From: Stenotrophomonas sp. Marseille-Q4652
GTDB taxonomy: Bacteria; Pseudomonadota; Gammaproteobacteria; Xanthomonadales; Xanthomonadaceae
Length of the DNA: 64,000 bases
Reading direction: 5' to 3'
Assembly (NCBI RefSeq): GCF_916618915.1
Contig: NZ_CAKAKE010000001.1
Span: 248,001-312,000 of the forward strand
Below, piece by piece: positions 60,101 through 64,000 of the stretch. The position numbers and the translations under genes are program-made. Below the pieces are notes generated by a model. That model worked only from the letters and a program-made list of their open reading frames with translations. It had not been told where the DNA came from and did not search any database. How positions within the stretch are numbered: position 1 is the first letter of the stretch; each line of letters begins with the position of its first letter.

Positions 60101-60886
60101 TCAGCGGTTGAACACCAGCTCGATCGCGGCCTTGGAGCCGAAGAAGGCCAGCAGCAGCAGGATGCTGGCGACCAGGGTCAGGCGCACGGCCTTGAGGCCG
60201 CGCCAGCCCCAGCGCCAGCGGCCCAGCAGCAGCGTGCCGAACACCACCCACGACAGCACGCTGAGCACAGTCTTGTGCACCAGCTTCTGCGCCAGCAGGT
60301 CATCGACGAACAGCACGCCGCTGATCAGGGCCAGGGTCAGCAGGAAGAAGCCGGCGCTGATCGTGCGGAACAGCAGCGTTTCCAGTTCATTGAGCGGCGG
60401 CAGGATGCGGCTCATGCCACCGAGCCGGCGCTGGCGCAGGGCACGTTCCTGGACCCGCAGCATCAGCGCGAGCAGGGTGCCCACGGCCAGCGTGGCGTAG
60501 GCCAGCAGTGCCAGCCAGGCATGGGTGGCCAGCCGCCAGCCCAGTGCCGGGGATGGCGAATGGTCGGCGAACTGGAAGGCCAGCAGCGAGAGGGCGGCCA
60601 GCGGATAGGCCACCAGCGCCAGCGCGCCAAGCCGGCCGCGGGCGGCGACCAGGCTGGTCAGCCCGGCCATGCCCAGCCCGACCAGCGACAGCGCGGCGAA
60701 GAAATGCAGGTCCGGGCCACCCGGGGTCGAGAGCGCGATGTCGACGTGGTGCAGGCCATGGAGCGCCACGGCCAGGATGCCCGGCGCCAGCCAGCGCCAG
60801 CGCCCCTTGCCTGGATGCAGGGCGGTATGGGCCAGCAGCAGGCTGGCGACCAGGTAGGACAGGGCCGCGACGAGAACGATTGCCAT
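60101..60886 (-). CDS. YpjD/CcsA-like inner-membrane cytochrome c assembly-type protein
   Basis: A 261-residue protein of about eight helices, of the HemX/CcsA-like family that sits beside ffh in many proteobacteria. The CcsA-like part includes THAWLALLAYATLAVGTLLAL and LLFRTISAGFFLLTLALISG. It lacks the WWD heme-handling motif of true CcsA, so a chaperone-type role is likelier than heme attachment; this is inference. It diverges from the ffh promoter. Confidence 0.85.
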   Translation of the reverse strand: MAIVLVAALSYLVASLLLAHTALHPGKGRWRWLAPGILAVALHGLHHVDIALSTPGGPDLHFFAALSLVGLGMAGLTSLVAARGRLGALALVAYPLAALSLLAFQFADHSPSPALGWRLATHAWLALLAYATLAVGTLLALMLRVQERALRQRRLGGMSRILPPLNELETLLFRTISAGFFLLTLALISGVLFVDDLLAQKLVHKTVLSVLSWVVFGTLLLGRWRWGWRGLKAVRLTLVASILLLLAFFGSKAAIELVFNR

Positions 60887-60951
60887 CGAAGCAGTTTCGC
60901 ATAGCGCGCACCCCGATGCGATGCATCCACGGGTGGCTGCGGGCCAGCGGC

Positions 60952-60957
60952 TATAAT
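60952..60957 (+). promoter_or_regulatory. Probable -10 element of the ffh promoter
   Basis: A perfect TATAAT 36 bases before the ffh ATG; the -35 region shows only a poor match. Confidence 0.5.
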
Positions 60958-60993
60958 GCGCCGTTTCCGTCCTTTGCCCGCAGGTTGCACCGC

Positions 60994-62373
<1,380 letters not shown>

Positions 62374-62395
62374 GCCCCCGCGACGCCGCCCGGTA

Positions 62396-63199
62396 ATGGC
62401 CGCGATGGACGCGCTGTTCTGCAACGGTCGGCCCGCCGGCGTGCCGGACCTGGCGGCGGCGCTGGTCAACTACGGCCACTTCACCTCGCTGCAGGTGCGC
62501 GCTGGCGCGGTGCAGGGCCTGGACCTGCATCTTTCGCGTCTGCGGCAGGGCAGCCTCGAGCTTTTCGGCAGCCCGCTGGACCTGGCGCAGGTCCGTAACT
62601 GGATGGCCGAGGCGCTGCGGGCGACCGGACGGGACGATGCCTCGCTGCGGGTGACCGTGTTTTCCCCCCAGTTCGATTTCCGCAACCCGCTGCGGGCGAT
62701 GGCGCTCGACGTACTGGTCGCCGTCGGTGCGCCGGTGGCGATCGAGCCGCGGCCACGGCGGGTGCGTACCGCGTGCTTCCGCCGCGACACCCCGCAGATC
62801 AAGCACGTCGGCACCTTCCCGCTGTTCCAGCAGCGTCGGGCGGCGATGCGCGACGGCTTTGACGACGTGCTGTTCGTCGATGCGGAGGGGCGCATCAGCG
62901 AGGGCAGCACCTGGAACATCGTCTTCCACGACGGCAGCCAGCTGGTATGGCCGCAGGCCCCCGCGCTGCGCGGCACGGCCGAGGCGCTGCTGCGAGACGG
63001 CTGGGAGGGGCCGCAGCAGGAATACCCGGTGATGCTGGACGGGCTGGGCCGGTTCGGCGCGGCAATCGCCTGCAATGCCTCCGGGCTGTGGCCGCTGGCC
63101 AGCATCGACGGGCAGGCACTCGCGGGCTCGCAGGCCCTGTATGAGCAGGCGCGGCAGGTGCTGGATCCGGTGCCATGGGAACCGCTGGCCCCGGCCTGA
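62396..63199 (+). CDS. Class IV PLP aminotransferase (PabC/IlvE fold)
   Basis: A 267-residue fold-type IV PLP enzyme. The probable Schiff-base lysine is in PQIKHVGTFPLF, followed by the family segment FDDVLFVDAEGRISEGSTWN and, near the end, GFGAAIACNASG-like PLP-phosphate contacts (AIACNASGLWPLASID). PabC (4-amino-4-deoxychorismate lyase), branched-chain or D-amino-acid transaminase are all possible; no pabA or pabB is near. ATG 62396; ATG 62405 is an alternative. It lies between ffh and rpsP. Confidence 0.85.
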   Translation: MAAMDALFCNGRPAGVPDLAAALVNYGHFTSLQVRAGAVQGLDLHLSRLRQGSLELFGSPLDLAQVRNWMAEALRATGRDDASLRVTVFSPQFDFRNPLRAMALDVLVAVGAPVAIEPRPRRVRTACFRRDTPQIKHVGTFPLFQQRRAAMRDGFDDVLFVDAEGRISEGSTWNIVFHDGSQLVWPQAPALRGTAEALLRDGWEGPQQEYPVMLDGLGRFGAAIACNASGLWPLASIDGQALAGSQALYEQARQVLDPVPWEPLAPA

Positions 63200-63231
63200 G
63201 GCAGGTCTCCGGGTCGAAAGCGGGGGTGGGC

Positions 63232-63260
63232 TTGGAATGCGCCGTAGCCGCCGCTATAAT
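63232..63260 (+). promoter_or_regulatory. Promoter of the rpsP-rimM operon
   Basis: TTGGAA (63232-63237), 17-base spacer, TATAAT (63255-63260), 50 bases before the rpsP ATG. Confidence 0.8.
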
Positions 63261-63310
63261 TCGCCGCTTACCTCGCCATCCTGGCGACTGGGCAACAAAG
63301 GAAAATCCCC

Positions 63311-63571
63311 ATGGTCAAGATTCGACTGACCCGCGGCGGCGCCAAGAAGCGTCCGTTCTACCACATCATCGTTACCGACGTCCGTAGCGCCCGCGACGGC
63401 CGCAACATCGAGCGCGTCGGCTACTACAACCCGGTCGCCCAGGGCGCCGAGCAGCGCGTGGTGCTGGACATTGCCGCTGTCGACAAGTGGGTCGCCAACG
63501 GCGCCCAGATGACCGACAAGGTCCGCAACCTGTACAAGGAAGCGGCCAAGGTCCAGGCCACCGCGGCCTGA
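63311..63571 (+). CDS. rpsP: 30S ribosomal protein S16
   Basis: An 86-residue ribosomal protein. [20 protein letters not shown] and [15 protein letters not shown] are diagnostic; the C-terminus ([20 protein letters not shown]) is short. AGGAAA is spaced about six bases before the ATG. First gene of the conserved rpsP-rimM-trmD-rplS operon. Confidence 0.98.
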   Translation: MVKIRLTRGGAKKRPFYHIIVTDVRSARDGRNIERVGYYNPVAQGAEQRVVLDIAAVDKWVANGAQMTDKVRNLYKEAAKVQATAA

Positions 63572-63577
63572 TCCTGA

Positions 63578-63599
63578 GGGCCACCCGCAAGGGTGGCCC
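63578..63599 (+). other. Hairpin between rpsP and rimM
   Basis: GGGCCACCC / GGGTGGCCC perfect 9-bp stem with a GCAA loop and no T-run. It is likely an mRNA processing or stability element (or translational spacer), not a terminator. Confidence 0.6.
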
Positions 63600-63613
63600 G
63601 TTGGTATACGCAG

Positions 63614-64000
63614 ATGAAAGATACCGAGCGCCGGATCCTGCTGGGCAGGGTGACCGGCGCTTTTGGTGTCCGGGGCGAGGCCAAGCTCGAGTCCTGGACC
63701 GAACCACGCACCTCGATCTTCCGCTACCAGCCGTGGATCCTGCGCAGTCCCTCCGGGCAGGAAACCGAAATGACCGGCGCCCGTGGCCGCGATTCGGGCA
63801 AGCACCTGGTGGCGACGCTGCCGTGCGTGACCGACCGCGACGTGGTCGAGGCCATGCGCGGCACCGAGATCTACGTGCCGCGCAGCGCGCTGCCGCCGCC
63901 AAGGCCGGACGAATACTACTGGGTCGATCTGGAAGGCCTGCAGGTGCAGACCGTCGAGGGCGTGTCCCTGGGCCGGGTGTCGCACCTGTTCTCCACCGGC
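63614..64000 (+). CDS. rimM: 16S rRNA processing protein RimM (partial, 3' end beyond window)
   Basis: The first 129 codons of an assembly factor for the 30S head domain. The N-terminus [20 protein letters not shown] carries the conserved [12 protein letters not shown] motif. The second (PRC-barrel) domain begins with [20 protein letters not shown]. It starts 42 bases after rpsP. The gene continues past the right edge. Confidence 0.97.
   Translation, partial: MKDTERRILLGRVTGAFGVRGEAKLESWTEPRTSIFRYQPWILRSPSGQETEMTGARGRDSGKHLVATLPCVTDRDVVEAMRGTEIYVPRSALPPPRPDEYYWVDLEGLQVQTVEGVSLGRVSHLFSTG

Overview
The window is high-GC, gene-dense bacterial chromosome. Gene content and order suggest the Xanthomonadaceae (Lysobacteraceae), most likely Stenotrophomonas or a close relative. 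Pointers are the minCDE block with a GTG-started minC, a bacterial M2 (ACE-like) peptidase lipoprotein, the murJ-ribF-ileS-lspA-ispH run, rplU-rpmA-obgE, the ypjD/ffh/rpsP/rimM arrangement, and an arginyl/leucyl-transferase typed as Bpt. No prophage, insertion sequence or CRISPR array was seen. The genus is inferred from family resemblance, not from a search.

Layout. 1-5.4 kb: end of an unknown gene, gcvP under a tandem glycine riboswitch, a Bcr/CflA exporter and a small charged protein. 5.4-14.4 kb: ACE-like peptidase, a decayed EamA transporter, then an envelope-modification island (EptA/MCR-type phosphoethanolamine transferase, PAP2 phosphatase, ArnT-like GT83 glycosyltransferase) divergent from an OmpR/EnvZ-type two-component pair that probably controls it. 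14.4-19.6 kb: a small HExxH protein, minCDE behind a GNAT acetyltransferase, and a DesK/DesR-type pair whose 3' end is duplicated as an exact 107-bp repeat. 19.9-27.7 kb: SRPBCC/GyrI-like protein, DUF423 protein, AlkA-like glycosylase, M15 peptidase, a tightly overlapping six-gene operon around an SPFH protein, and purT.

27.7-30.8 kb holds the most unusual system: a five-gene operon encoding a Roadblock/LC7 protein, an Aer-type PAS protein, a PhnD-like binding-protein fold without signal peptide, and two unrecognised proteins. It lies behind a perfect FNR/Anr box placed so that a class II promoter would start transcription at the first base of the start codon. It looks like an oxygen- or redox-linked signalling module.

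30.8-41 kb: EEP-family lipoprotein, bpt, five-EF-hand protein, an ECF sigma factor with a membrane C-terminus interrupted by a one-base frameshift, lipid and acyl-CoA enzymes, a PCu(A)C-type copper chaperone and uvrA. 41-51 kb: ribosomal genes, obgE, lipid II flippase, FAD synthesis, isoleucyl-tRNA synthetase, lipoprotein signal peptidase, IspH and tRNA-Thr(CGT). 51-64 kb: cyoABCD quinol oxidase with histidine-rich tails, an MHYT-GGDEF-EAL c-di-GMP protein, a YhhN protein, radA, ypjD-like gene, ffh, a class IV aminotransferase, rpsP and the start of rimM.

Most operons use ATGA, GTGA or TAATG overlaps, so translational coupling is widespread. Many long open frames lie antisense to real genes; they are artefacts of high GC and are not listed.
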